Source of the DNA: XBB1006 sp051877515
GTDB lineage: Bacteria; Bacillota; Clostridia; Lachnospirales; Lachnospiraceae
Reading direction: 5' to 3'
Length of the DNA: 64,000 nt
Assembly: GCA_051877515.1 (NCBI GenBank)
Contig: JBJEIY010000050.1
Coordinates: 132,308 to 196,307 of the forward strand
Below, piece after piece: positions 34,771 through 43,300 of the stretch. The position numbers and the translations under genes are program-made. How positions within the stretch are numbered: the first letter of the stretch is position 1; every line of letters begins with the position of its first letter. The notes beneath the pieces were generated by a model. The model saw nothing but the letters and a program-made list of their open reading frames with translations, was not told where the DNA came from and did not search any database.

Positions 34771-35193
34771 TTACATCAATTCCGGAATGTTGTTTAATTG
34801 CATATAAGTCGCTACAGAACAATCAAATCCTTTAATGTGTTCGTAAAGCCACTGGATCACATTCTTGTTAACTGCTTCTACAAATGCATCTGTGGGTCCT
34901 TCCTGTTCGTCCAACATAGCATACAGTTCGGAAACTGCCTTTTTGAACTCTTCGTGTTTCTGTCTATGTTCGGCCAGGCCCGGATATTGAACCTTTTCCT
35001 GAAGATCTTCCTCTGCTGAAAAATGGAATTCTGTATATTCAGCCAGATAATCTAACATCTTAATGGCTTCGATCTTTCCTCGACCTTCTTCACAGCAATC
35101 CACCAGCTTATTGATCTTTCCGATCAGTTCCATGTGCTGACCGTCGATCAGCTTGTTGCCTGTCACCAGACTATCATCAAATGTTGCATGCAT
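34771..35193 (-). CDS. Bacteriohemerythrin
   Basis: A 140-residue four-helix di-iron protein that binds O2 (or NO). All seven expected ligands are visible: His20, His57, Glu61, His76, His80, His119 and Asp124. AAGGAGG precedes the ATG. It lies downstream of two Fe-S protein genes and a Crp/Fnr regulator, which suggests a role in oxygen or NO handling. Confidence 0.93.
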   Translation of the reverse strand: MHATFDDSLVTGNKLIDGQHMELIGKINKLVDCCEEGRGKIEAIKMLDYLAEYTEFHFSAEEDLQEKVQYPGLAEHRQKHEEFKKAVSELYAMLDEQEGPTDAFVEAVNKNVIQWLYEHIKGFDCSVATYMQLNNIPELM

Positions 35194-35314
35194 AACTAAT
35201 TACCTCCTTATAGTATTACTTTTATTAAAATATATCACTTATCATACTATAAATCAAATCGCAACATTCTCCAATCTATTATTTTTGCCAAATCAATTTT
35301 TCTGGAACCAAATC

Positions 35315-35893
35315 CTAATCTTTCGCCTTTAATTTGCAGATACCCTGTGTCATAGTTCCCATCGGGCAAAAAGAACACCAGGTTCTTGGTTTATACAACA
35401 CCATAACAATCAATCCTATCAGTGTGGATGTCAGCATAAGACTGTAAAATCCAAAACTATATTGTGCAATCCAGTCCGGTACCATCCCTGCACTATATGT
35501 CCAGCCCCAGGGAACACGGATTGTCCAAAACAATTTGATCACTTCTTTTAGCGTACCGGCACCGCTTGCCACAAGCCAGGTCTGAAATACCATATTACCA
35601 AACATGGATAAAAAGAAGATCAAAAATCCATACCGGAACCATTTGGATGTCATCCATCCGGGTGTTGGTCTTCCCAGAGAACACTTGCTGTTTTTTCCCA
35701 GAACTGTTAATAACTGTCCTCTTCCACAGTATTTGTTACAAAAATGCTTGTTTCCTCCAACAAGAGCAAATCCCAGAGGAACCAGAAAGTCTATCATGCC
35801 AAGCCATGCAAATAAAATATTAAAAAAACCTAATGCGAAATAAACGATTGACCATATCCACAAATAATCATACCAATGTCTCTTCTTATTCAT
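35315..35893 (-). CDS. Polytopic membrane 4Fe-4S protein (NapH/CcoG-like)
   Basis: A 192-residue membrane protein with about four helices and two Cys clusters, HFCNKYCGRG and WCSFCPMGT. It resembles the membrane electron-transfer proteins of the NapH/RdxA/CcoG type. I chose the ATG at 35893 (GAGGG 5 bases upstream) over 35920. The start overlaps the end of the ferredoxin gene by 8 bases, so the two are coupled and probably exchange electrons. The donor and acceptor are unknown. Confidence 0.82.
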   Translation of the reverse strand: MNKKRHWYDYLWIWSIVYFALGFFNILFAWLGMIDFLVPLGFALVGGNKHFCNKYCGRGQLLTVLGKNSKCSLGRPTPGWMTSKWFRYGFLIFFLSMFGNMVFQTWLVASGAGTLKEVIKLFWTIRVPWGWTYSAGMVPDWIAQYSFGFYSLMLTSTLIGLIVMVLYKPRTWCSFCPMGTMTQGICKLKAKD

Positions 35894-36095
35894 CGATACC
35901 CTCCCTCTGTAAAATCTCAATACTTCCGGCAGGACATATCAAAGCACATCTTCCGCATCCTACACAAATGTTTTCATTACTTTTTGCATAACATCCTTTC
36001 CAAATTTCCATGGCTTTACACGGACATTCCTTCACACAGGCTCCGCAAGCCACACATCGCTTTCTGTCTACTTTTGCATAGTTTTTCGATTTCAT
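35886..36095 (-). CDS. 2x[4Fe-4S] ferredoxin
   Basis: A 69-residue ferredoxin with two complete CxxCxxCxxxCP motifs (CVACGACVKECP and CVGCGRCALICP). It is translationally coupled to the membrane Fe-S protein. A Crp/Fnr-like palindrome (36163-36177) is centred about 41 bases upstream of the predicted transcription start, which suits activation by the adjacent Crp/Fnr regulator. Confidence 0.92.
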   Translation of the reverse strand: MKSKNYAKVDRKRCVACGACVKECPCKAMEIWKGCYAKSNENICVGCGRCALICPAGSIEILQREGIDE

Positions 36096-36162
36096 AATGT
36101 CATTGTCTCTCCTCTACAAAGCCTTCGTTTCTGATATACTATCAAAAACATCGATCCTTGTA

Positions 36163-36177
36163 TGTAACAAAGTCACA
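36163..36177. promoter_or_regulatory. Crp/Fnr-type operator before the ferredoxin gene
   Basis: TGTAAC-AAA-GTCACA, arms complementary except for one base. With a minus-strand -10 near 36136-36141 it sits at about -41, the class II activator position. Confidence 0.5.
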
Positions 36178-36831
36178 TTACAAAAAAGATTTTAATTTTT
36201 CTATATCAAGAATTACTATCTTTCCGCGTTTTAATTCAATCAATCCATTTTCAGCTAAGTATTTTAAAGCTTTTGAGACCACTTCTCTTGCACTTCCAAT
36301 ATTTCTGGCTATCTCATCATGTGTTATGCACAGTGTCAATTCATTGCCACGGACATATTCATCCCACAAAAAAGTTGCCACTCTCTGATCAATGCGTTGG
36401 AATAAAATCTTCTGAATAGTCCACATGACTTCTGAAAACCGTTCTGCTGCAGTTTTGTATAAGTATAATTCCACATATGGATTGTTCTCTAAGATATGGT
36501 TTAGACAGCCTGTAGGAAGGATAAGAACTTCTGTCTTCTCTGTAGATTCAATAAGGACATCATATTCTATTGAATCCATTAAGCTGGCTGTGGACAAAAC
36601 ACATACCTCTCCACCATGTACTCTAAATAAAGTTACTTCCCGTCCTTCGTCTGACATTAAATAGGTTCTAAGCTGTCCTGATAATACAGTAATCAATCCT
36701 TTGCAACCATCCGCCGACCGATGCATCAGCATTCCTTTCTGGAATGTTTCCCTATAACATGCTTGTTCAATATATGTCTTTTCTTCTTCTGTTAACTGTT
36801 CCCAAAAAGGATATAACTTCAAATAATCCAT
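36178..36831 (-). CDS. Crp/Fnr family transcriptional regulator
   Basis: A 217-residue regulator with an N-terminal cyclic-nucleotide-binding-like beta barrel (about 25-120) and a C-terminal winged HTH (about 150-210, ITHDEIARNIGSAREVVSKA). There is no N-terminal Cys cluster as in FNR, but Cys are present at residues 25, 43 and in GGEVCVLS. It ends 82 bases before the ferredoxin gene it probably controls. The effector is unknown; heme or redox sensing is possible given the hemerythrin and Fe-S neighbours. Confidence 0.88.
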   Translation of the reverse strand: MDYLKLYPFWEQLTEEEKTYIEQACYRETFQKGMLMHRSADGCKGLITVLSGQLRTYLMSDEGREVTLFRVHGGEVCVLSTASLMDSIEYDVLIESTEKTEVLILPTGCLNHILENNPYVELYLYKTAAERFSEVMWTIQKILFQRIDQRVATFLWDEYVRGNELTLCITHDEIARNIGSAREVVSKALKYLAENGLIELKRGKIVILDIEKLKSFL

Positions 36832-36862
36832 AGACCTCTCACCTCATACTTTGCTATGCCCC

Positions 36863-36903
36863 GAAAACAAAAATGCAGCAATGACCTTTTCAATCACTGC
36901 TGC
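36863..36903 (-). terminator. Terminator of tRNA-Arg
   Basis: On the minus strand GCAGCAGTGA pairs with TCATTGCTGC (36875-36884 with 36894-36903), then ATTTTTGTTTT. Confidence 0.8.
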
Positions 36904-36909
36904 AAAAAA

Positions 36910-36981
36910 CGTCCCCTGCGGGAATCGAACCCACAGCTAGCGCTTAGGAGGCGCTTGTTTTATCCGTTAAACTAAGGGGAC
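36910..36981 (-). tRNA. tRNA-Arg (anticodon CCU)
   Basis: A 72-nt cloverleaf. The acceptor is GTCCCCT/AGGGGAC, the anticodon arm AGCGC-CTCCTAA-GCGCT, and the T arm GTGGG-TTCGATT-CCCGC. The discriminator is G and CCA is not encoded. Confidence 0.97.
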
Positions 36982-37016
36982 CTTACATTGACATCCGTCA
37001 ACGTACTGACTTACCC

Positions 37017-37045
37017 ATTCTATCATTTAAAACAGAAAAAATCAA
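37017..37045 (-). promoter_or_regulatory. Promoter of tRNA-Arg
   Basis: On the minus strand, TTGATT (37040-37045), 17 bp, TAGAAT (37017-37022). A small TTGAC/GTCAA inverted repeat lies between it and the tRNA. Confidence 0.7.
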
Positions 37046-37062
37046 ATTGATTTCTCACTTTT

Positions 37063-37938
37063 CTATAGGTGACTTACAGCGCCCTGCATCCAGATAACTC
37101 CTTTGAACCGGCGTCCAATTTCAGGCTGGCCTACCAAATCCTGTTCATTCACACAGACATCAAAAACAAGACTATTGCAGTTTAAAGTCATGATACAAAT
37201 ATCCTCGCCGGTCTTTGAATTTCTGGTATAATGATAATCCAGAATCTCACCTAAAATAGCGTACTGATCGCTTTCAATACCATAGGGCATAAAATAAGTA
37301 TTTACGATTGTTAATACATCTTCATGCTCTATTCTGCGGGATAACATGGAATACGTATCAATATCTTCTAAAGTCAGGGATTCGATTGCATCTTCATCGC
37401 CGTCTTTTGCTTTCTGGATCAAAGATAAGCGATCTAAATTGGAACTCTTTGTGGTCTGATTCTTTTTTTCTTCCTTTACTACAGGAAGAAGGATCATTCC
37501 TTTCTTAGCCAGACCTGTTAAGGCAGTCTGCATAGTTCCGCGTAAACTTCCTTTATAGTATTCGGAAAAGTATTCCAGAACATTCTGTAAGTAGAAGATA
37601 AGTGTAATGCCAATTCTCGGATCATCACATACACCGGCATAGGCTTCCCGGTCAGAATGTTTCTCAATATCAACATGTTCTGCTGTGGTTATACTTTTTC
37701 CGCAAAAATAAGGAAAATAATACTCCGGCTCGAATTCTCCGGCGAGATTATATTCTCCGCGGACTGCTATTCCCATATACTCTCCATATTCACGGCTCAA
37801 TTCCACAAGCCTGGTTCCGTCTTCTTTCACCCACTGTGCCTGATCCGTCGGAGCCTCAATCACGTCCCGGATTAATGCGTCGATCTCTTCTTTTTTCACA
37901 ATATTATGAAAACCTACCGCACTCAAGAACTGATGCAT
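37063..37938 (-). CDS. DUF3881 family protein
   Basis: A 291-residue protein of a family I recognise as typical of Lachnospiraceae (DUF3881), function unknown. It starts MHQFLSAVGFHNIVKKEEID, and no membrane segment or known catalytic motif is visible. AAAGGAGG precedes the ATG. Its presence supports the taxonomic call. Confidence 0.8.
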   Translation of the reverse strand: MHQFLSAVGFHNIVKKEEIDALIRDVIEAPTDQAQWVKEDGTRLVELSREYGEYMGIAVRGEYNLAGEFEPEYYFPYFCGKSITTAEHVDIEKHSDREAYAGVCDDPRIGITLIFYLQNVLEYFSEYYKGSLRGTMQTALTGLAKKGMILLPVVKEEKKNQTTKSSNLDRLSLIQKAKDGDEDAIESLTLEDIDTYSMLSRRIEHEDVLTIVNTYFMPYGIESDQYAILGEILDYHYTRNSKTGEDICIMTLNCNSLVFDVCVNEQDLVGQPEIGRRFKGVIWMQGAVSHL

Positions 37939-38013
37939 ACTCTTACCTCCTTTCTACTTTTTCCCGGACAACTTGCAACCATTATATATTATATACTATG
38001 TTTTTGCAAACCA

Positions 38014-38526
38014 TTACTGATGCTTTGATTCTTTCTTGCCTATAGCAATATCAAGTGCTTCCTGCTCTTCTCCGGTTAGCATGATAACAGAGTTGCCTTT
38101 CACGATTTCTTTCATATAAATATAACAACCATCACGGTTATGTACAACATTTAACATATATCCGTCGTTGATCTCATTGAGCAAAGCCAAAGAAAAACTT
38201 AACTTTCCACCAAGTTCGTTAAATGCATCATACTTCACAAGGCCGGACTTCTGAAATGCAAATTTCATATTACCAAATAACTTTTGAATGTTTTTCTCAT
38301 TGGTTGCATTGGCCTCTAACAGCATATCCACCTGATCTAACCGTTTTATCAGAGTATCCTCCAGATTCTTTGCCTCTTTTCCGGTCATAAAAATGCGATA
38401 CCGCTTTTTCAGTTTACTCATTTGCATAATATTTACAATGTAAAGAATAAACAATATCAGGACGGTTGCTACCAGTCCAATGATTATATCTAAAGAATAC
38501 ATATCCAATAGTTCATAAATAGTCAT
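38014..38526 (-). CDS. DUF4446 family membrane protein
   Basis: A 170-residue protein with one N-terminal membrane helix (about 13-35), a basic/coiled-coil segment and a C-terminal domain (about 90-155, KYDAFNELGGKLSFSLALLNE). This matches DUF4446, commonly found next to parB in Clostridia. Function unknown. It starts 28 bases after parB ends. Confidence 0.85.
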   Translation of the reverse strand: MTIYELLDMYSLDIIIGLVATVLILFILYIVNIMQMSKLKKRYRIFMTGKEAKNLEDTLIKRLDQVDMLLEANATNEKNIQKLFGNMKFAFQKSGLVKYDAFNELGGKLSFSLALLNEINDGYMLNVVHNRDGCYIYMKEIVKGNSVIMLTGEEQEALDIAIGKKESKHQ

Positions 38527-38553
38527 CTTATCACCTCGAACATATGTTTTGTT

Positions 38554-39465
38554 TTAGTTTCGAACCAATGATTGCAGTAAACTCATCAAACGATCTAATT
38601 CATCTAATGTATAATATTCAATTTCAATTCGTCCTGTATCCTTTGATTTCTGATGAATTGAAACTTTGGTTCCCATGGCTGTTTTCAATTTCTCTTCCAG
38701 GTCATGGTATATAATATTTAGCTGCTTCTGCTCCTCATTGTGTTCCGGTTTAATATCCTTCTCTGTCTGAAGCTTCTTAATGAGCTTTTCTGTCTCCCTG
38801 ACACTGAGACGCTCATCAAAGATTCGCTGGGCAACCAGATACTGACGTTCCCCATCGGCAATGCCCAACAATGCTCTTGCATGTCCGGTGGTCAGCTTTT
38901 CATCAATGATCATCTGCTGCACTTTTTCATTCAGTTTCAAAAGTCGCATAGAGTTCGTGATTGCCGTTCTGCTCTTGGATACCGTTTCCGCTAACTTATC
39001 CTGTGTCATCTTAAACCGATCGATCAGATTCTTATATGCAATTGCTTCTTCAATCGGATTTAAGTCTTCCCGTTGGATATTCTCAATCAGCTGGATCCTG
39101 ACGATTTCTTCCTCTGTCAGATGATTCATGACTCTTGCCGGAACTTCTTTCAAACCGGCTTCCCGCGCAGCTCTCCATCTTCGTTCACCGGAAATAATCT
39201 TATAATATCCGTCTGCCTTGGTTACTAATAATGGCTGGAGAATTCCATTCTGTTTAATAGAATCTGCTAACTCAAGAATTGCATCCTGATCAAAAAACTT
39301 TCTGGGCTGCTCCCGATCCGGTTCTACGGAATTTATTTTCAAAAATTCAATTTTCTCAGCTTTCTCATCTAAGACTTCCGGCGTTGGTTTGTTCGGAGTA
39401 GATTTTACTTTATCAGTAATCAGGGAGTCCAATCCTTTTCCTAATCCACTTTTTTTTGCTGCCAT
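38554..39465 (-). CDS. parB: Chromosome-partitioning protein ParB
   Basis: A 303-residue ParB/Spo0J. The CTP-binding N-domain has REQPRKFFD and SGERRWRAAREAGL. The HTH DNA-binding domain has KMTQDKLAETVSKSRTAITNSMRLL and TTGHARALLG. A C-terminal dimerisation segment follows. It loads at parS; two parS sites lie at 40313 and 40441. AAAGGAG precedes the ATG, and parA is immediately upstream. Confidence 0.96.
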   Translation of the reverse strand: MAAKKSGLGKGLDSLITDKVKSTPNKPTPEVLDEKAEKIEFLKINSVEPDREQPRKFFDQDAILELADSIKQNGILQPLLVTKADGYYKIISGERRWRAAREAGLKEVPARVMNHLTEEEIVRIQLIENIQREDLNPIEEAIAYKNLIDRFKMTQDKLAETVSKSRTAITNSMRLLKLNEKVQQMIIDEKLTTGHARALLGIADGERQYLVAQRIFDERLSVRETEKLIKKLQTEKDIKPEHNEEQKQLNIIYHDLEEKLKTAMGTKVSIHQKSKDTGRIEIEYYTLDELDRLMSLLQSLVRN

Positions 39466-39478
39466 ATTCTTCTCTCCT

Positions 39479-40237
39479 TTATTGGTTCATTACTTCTTTA
39501 GCCAGCAACCGGTAACTTTCTGCTCCTGCTGACCTTGGTTCATAAATCGTGATGGGCATGCCATGACTTGGCGCTTCCGCCAGACGAATATTTCTTGGAA
39601 TCATGGTATCATAGATTCTTACATCTACATTGTTTTTTACATTTTCCACAACTTCTGAAGAAAGATTGGTTCTTCCATCGTACATGGTAAAAACGATTCC
39701 TTCAATGGTAAGTTCCGGGTTTAAGCGTTCCTGAACCAAACGAATCGTATGCATTAGCTGGCTCAACCCCTCAAGTGCATAGTACTCACATTGAATAGGA
39801 ACCAAAATAGATTTTGCGGTGGTCATGGCATTGACTGTCAACATGTTTAAGGAGGGTGGACAATCAATCAGTATGTAATCAAAATCCGAATCCACATAAT
39901 CGATCTCATTCTTAAGTACATATTCTTTATTATCAACATCTAACAACTCTATTTCTGCTCCTGCCAGATTGACATTAGACGGAAGAATATACAGATTTTC
40001 TATCTCTGTTTTGTGCATACACTGGCGAATGACTGCATCTCCCAGGATCAATTCGTATACGGTATCTTCTATTTCTTCTTTATCCAATCCCAGTCCGCTG
40101 GTGGTATTTCCCTGTGGGTCCAAATCAATGACAAGGACTTTCTTTCCTTCTTCTGCTATGCACGCCGCCAAATTAATGGTGGTAGTTGTCTTTCCGACTC
40201 CACCTTTTTGATTTGCTATGGCAATAATCTTACTCAT
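39479..40237 (-). CDS. parA: Chromosome-partitioning ATPase ParA (Soj)
   Basis: A 252-residue Walker-type ATPase. It starts MSKIIAIANQKGGVGKTTTT (deviant Walker A), followed by VIDLDPQGNTTSG and YILIDCPPSLNMLT. It works with ParB in origin segregation and may control DnaA, as Soj does in Bacillus. AAAGGAA precedes the ATG, and it is in an operon with parB. Confidence 0.97.
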   Translation of the reverse strand: MSKIIAIANQKGGVGKTTTTINLAACIAEEGKKVLVIDLDPQGNTTSGLGLDKEEIEDTVYELILGDAVIRQCMHKTEIENLYILPSNVNLAGAEIELLDVDNKEYVLKNEIDYVDSDFDYILIDCPPSLNMLTVNAMTTAKSILVPIQCEYYALEGLSQLMHTIRLVQERLNPELTIEGIVFTMYDGRTNLSSEVVENVKNNVDVRIYDTMIPRNIRLAEAPSHGMPITIYEPRSAGAESYRLLAKEVMNQ

Positions 40238-40312
40238 TCAAATGTTTCCTTTCGCAAGTTTTTCTATTTTATGGGCCTTTTTATTTATTCATCGTCTAGT
40301 ATAGCATAATTA

Positions 40313-40328
40313 TGTTTCACGTGAAACA
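40313..40328. promoter_or_regulatory. parS site 1
   Basis: A perfect 16-bp match to the consensus TGTTTCACGTGAAACA, upstream of parA. Confidence 0.97.
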
Positions 40329-40410
40329 TTTTTTAAAAACTAGTACTGATTTTTTTCAAAAGCACAACATATAGAAATTATAAATCTTTTAAAATACAAA
40401 ATCTATTTTT

Positions 40411-40430
40411 ACAATGTTTCACGGAATAAT
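40411..40430 (+). promoter_or_regulatory. Degenerate parS half-site
   Basis: TGTTTCACG (40415-40423) matches the left half of parS, but the right half is lost. It lies between the two perfect sites. Confidence 0.35.
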
Positions 40431-40440
40431 AAGTATTAAA

Positions 40441-40456
40441 TGTTTCACGTGAAACA
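40441..40456. promoter_or_regulatory. parS site 2
   Basis: A second perfect TGTTTCACGTGAAACA, one base after the stop codon of the DegS-like gene. Confidence 0.97.
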
Positions 40457-40457
40457 T

Positions 40458-41513
40458 TTAATGAACTTCCACTTCATATGGAATAGTAATACAGATATCT
40501 GTTTGTCCGGGAACACTGGAGTTAACATCCAGTTTTCCAGACAATAAATAGGTTTTTTCTTTTACCAGACACAACTTTTCACGGTACCAGTCGCCTAATG
40601 AATCGTCTGCTTTTGGAGAATTGTTCTCCTTTTTACAACAATCTGAGAAATCGATCTTAATCTGTTTCTGTTTTTTTCTTTCATCACATCTCACAGCAAC
40701 ACGGATTTCATCCGGTTCTTCATACATGACCATACAGCTGCACACTTCCTGGATCATTTGATAGATAGAAGAGCATACAACTTTTGAAGACGGTTCTGTA
40801 TCTACTTGATACTCAAAATGAATCCTTACACCAAAAGATTCTTTCATTCGTTCAAACTCCTGATCCAAAGCTTCCTTAAGGGATTTATTTTGAAAAGCAA
40901 TTGGACTGATCATAGATATAATACGATTCATTTCTGAAATACAGTTTTCTACTGTACCGGAAACATCAATGATTTCTTTCTTGCTCCTTACAGGATCAAT
41001 ATCCATATATTTCTGGGCAATATCCAATCTATATGTTGCAACTGTAAACAGAGGTGAAAAAGAATCAAATAATTCTTTTGCAGTATTAGACTTCTCCCGA
41101 TCCAGCTCTGAAAGAAGGTTCCACTTGTATCCTCCATCTGTTTCCGTTTTGAATTCCTCCCCGGTCAAAAATTTGGAGTTTTCTTTACACAACTCAAGAT
41201 CAAAAGCATCATCAATACATTGGTCATACTCCATAAGAAGATTCGAAAGTGACTGCAGTTCTGCCCATAAACTCTGCTTCTTATCTTCTAACATATGAAG
41301 CTTCCCTTTTAACTCCTGGATCTTTTTTTCATCTGCATCTTCCGGAGAGAAAGGAGAAACCGTGTGAAGTATTTTATCCCTTCCTTCATCCAAGATCAGA
41401 ATAAATTTCCTGGTTTCTTCTATCTCTGTATTTAAAGACTCAAGATCCTTTTTCATAGCAATCTCTTCATTCTGCAATTTTGTCTTTTGGTTTTTCAAAA
41501 AATCTGAAATCAT
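40458..41513 (-). CDS. DegS-like pseudo-histidine kinase
   Basis: A 351-residue soluble protein with the DegS layout: an N-terminal coiled coil (about 1-110), a dimerisation/phosphoacceptor region (about 132-205) and an ATPase-like domain (about 215-350). The catalytic residues are missing. Where DegS has REIHDGPAQ, this reads KELFDSFSP, so the phosphoacceptor His is Phe149. The N box (QEAVSN in DegS) reads QEVCSC. The G1 box DNGKGF reads SDCCKK. No membrane or PAS sensor domain is present. The ATG at 41513 has AAAGGAAG about 20 bases upstream with an AGAAC/GTTCT hairpin between. ATG at residue 20 is an alternative. The gene end abuts parS site 2. Confidence 0.7.
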   Translation of the reverse strand: MISDFLKNQKTKLQNEEIAMKKDLESLNTEIEETRKFILILDEGRDKILHTVSPFSPEDADEKKIQELKGKLHMLEDKKQSLWAELQSLSNLLMEYDQCIDDAFDLELCKENSKFLTGEEFKTETDGGYKWNLLSELDREKSNTAKELFDSFSPLFTVATYRLDIAQKYMDIDPVRSKKEIIDVSGTVENCISEMNRIISMISPIAFQNKSLKEALDQEFERMKESFGVRIHFEYQVDTEPSSKVVCSSIYQMIQEVCSCMVMYEEPDEIRVAVRCDERKKQKQIKIDFSDCCKKENNSPKADDSLGDWYREKLCLVKEKTYLLSGKLDVNSSVPGQTDICITIPYEVEVH

Positions 41514-41555
41514 AGTAATAGAACGTATGTTCTTCCTTTCTGGAAAATAATATTT

Positions 41556-41572
41556 TTACAAATTATTTGTAA
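41556..41572. promoter_or_regulatory. Palindrome overlapping the -35 of the hydrolase gene
   Basis: TTACAAA-tta-TTTGTAA, 7-bp perfect arms. The right arm includes most of the -35 box TTGTAA. Confidence 0.4.
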
Positions 41573-41595
41573 GATAAATCTCTTTGTTCTATAAT
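41567..41595 (+). promoter_or_regulatory. Promoter of the alpha/beta hydrolase gene
   Basis: TTGTAA (41567-41572), 17 bp, TATAAT (41590-41595), 28 bases before the start codon. Confidence 0.72.
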
Positions 41596-41623
41596 AACAA
41601 TATAACAAAAGGGAGGTATCAAC

Positions 41624-42574
41624 ATGAAAAAGTTTCTTAAAAAAATGGTTGCAATCTCTACACTTACTACTGCGGGTGTTCATGTTGCAAATTGCATCAT
41701 TGAAAATTCCGCAACCGAAAAGAATATTCTTACCACTCGTAACGGTCATTATTATCACTGGAAATACGGTGATATTTTCTATACAAAAGAGGGAAATGGT
41801 TCCCCGGTATTATTCATACACAACCTGACTCCGGACAGTTCTGCCTATGAATGGAGTAAGATCAAACATCTGTTTACAAAAGAATATACGGTATATACTT
41901 TAGATTTAATCGGATGCGGACGATCCGATAAACCCTTTATGACCTATACCAATTATCTGTATGTAAAGCTTCTCCATGACTTTACAAAAGAAATCATTGG
42001 ACAAAAAACCAGTATCATATCATCCGGAACATCCGGTACATTCTCCATTATGTCCAGTTTAATGAACGAAGAGGATTTTGAGAAAATCATTTTGATCAAT
42101 CCTCCGGCAATTGATGAAAACAGAAGTATCCATCAAAAAATAAGCCCGGTTTCAAAACTAATCATGAAATGTCCTGTTTACGGAACCTGTCTTTATAATA
42201 TTCTCATGAGAAAAACGTATATTCAATACCAGTGTTGCAACAACTACTGTGCAAAGAGGTACAGTGGAAAACCTAACATCATGGATGCTTATTATGAATC
42301 GGCCCATTTAAAACAAAGTAAGGGACGTTATCTTTTTGCAAGTATTTACGGACAATATACCAATGTAGATATATCCAAAGCCCTGACCAGTTTACAAAAT
42401 CCGCTTTTGATCATAGAGAGTAAATCAAAACAGGAAGAGGATACAGTAATTCCTCAATATCAGGAACTGAATAAAACTGCAAAGGGGACAAGAATGGAAG
42501 AAAGCTTATGTCTGCCTCACATGGAGGTTCCCAAAAAAACCTTCCATACAATCCATTCTTTCTTGCAAAACTAA
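41624..42574 (+). CDS. Alpha/beta hydrolase family protein
   Basis: A 316-residue alpha/beta-hydrolase-fold protein. The core begins GSPVLFIHNLTPDSS and DLIGCGRSDKP, typical oxyanion and strand signatures. The nucleophile elbow appears to be GTSGT (around residues 128-132), where the usual last Gly is Thr. A candidate His is in LPHMEV near the C-terminus. The N-terminus is basic with a weak hydrophobic stretch, perhaps an anchor. It is a lone plus-strand gene with GGGAGG upstream, transcribed towards oriC against its neighbours. The substrate is unknown. Confidence 0.8.
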   Translation: MKKFLKKMVAISTLTTAGVHVANCIIENSATEKNILTTRNGHYYHWKYGDIFYTKEGNGSPVLFIHNLTPDSSAYEWSKIKHLFTKEYTVYTLDLIGCGRSDKPFMTYTNYLYVKLLHDFTKEIIGQKTSIISSGTSGTFSIMSSLMNEEDFEKIILINPPAIDENRSIHQKISPVSKLIMKCPVYGTCLYNILMRKTYIQYQCCNNYCAKRYSGKPNIMDAYYESAHLKQSKGRYLFASIYGQYTNVDISKALTSLQNPLLIIESKSKQEEDTVIPQYQELNKTAKGTRMEESLCLPHMEVPKKTFHTIHSFLQN

Positions 42575-42577
42575 CCT

Positions 42578-43300
42578 TTATGTTAAAGGCTCCTTTGAAG
42601 GTAATCCTGCTTTTCGCGGATACTTTTGGGGAGTCTTTTGTATTTTATCAACTCTGACAAATGATCTGTGCATATCTGTTTCCGGAAGGCTGAAATAAAT
42701 CACATCAGGATCCTTGCCACCCAGTAAGGAAATCCCTTTTCGGGCAATCTCAACTTCCTGACAAACATCGCCGGATTTATAAGAAACAAAGCTTCCCCCT
42801 GTTCTTACAAGCGGAAGACAATACTCACTTAACGTAGATAAATTCGCTACAGCCCTGGAAACACATAAATCGTACTTTTCCCTGTAGTCCGGCGACTGTC
42901 CTATATCTTCTGCCCGTCCATGTAATGTTTCTACATCCTGCAAATTTAATGCATCAATCACTTCATCTAAAAATCTCAATCTCTTGGCCAGGGAATCCAT
43001 TAACGTGATTTTTAAATGCGGATATACGATTTTCAGAGGAATACCCGGAAAACCGGCCCCGGTTCCCATATCCGCTACCGTTTCTATAGAATCCATATCG
43101 ACTGCTTTTGACAACATGATACTATCAATAAAATGTTTCCGGATTACTTCATCCATCTGTGTAATCGCTGTCAGATTCATTACTTTATTTTTTTCGATCA
43201 AAAGCATATAGTAAGTAAAAAACTGATCAAACATTCGATCAGACAGCTCCACAGGAATCTTGGCTGCCAAAGTACGTAATAGTTCCATATCATATATCAT
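42578..43300 (-). CDS. rsmG: 16S rRNA (guanine527-N7)-methyltransferase
   Basis: A 240-residue RsmG/GidB. It has NLTAIT, VADMGTGAGFPGIPLKIVYP (SAM motif) and CVSRAVANLSTLSEYCLPLV. It methylates G527 of 16S rRNA. TAATG overlaps the mnmG stop, so it is coupled. Loss of this gene is known to give low-level streptomycin resistance. Confidence 0.95.
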   Translation of the reverse strand: MIYDMELLRTLAAKIPVELSDRMFDQFFTYYMLLIEKNKVMNLTAITQMDEVIRKHFIDSIMLSKAVDMDSIETVADMGTGAGFPGIPLKIVYPHLKITLMDSLAKRLRFLDEVIDALNLQDVETLHGRAEDIGQSPDYREKYDLCVSRAVANLSTLSEYCLPLVRTGGSFVSYKSGDVCQEVEIARKGISLLGGKDPDVIYFSLPETDMHRSFVRVDKIQKTPQKYPRKAGLPSKEPLT

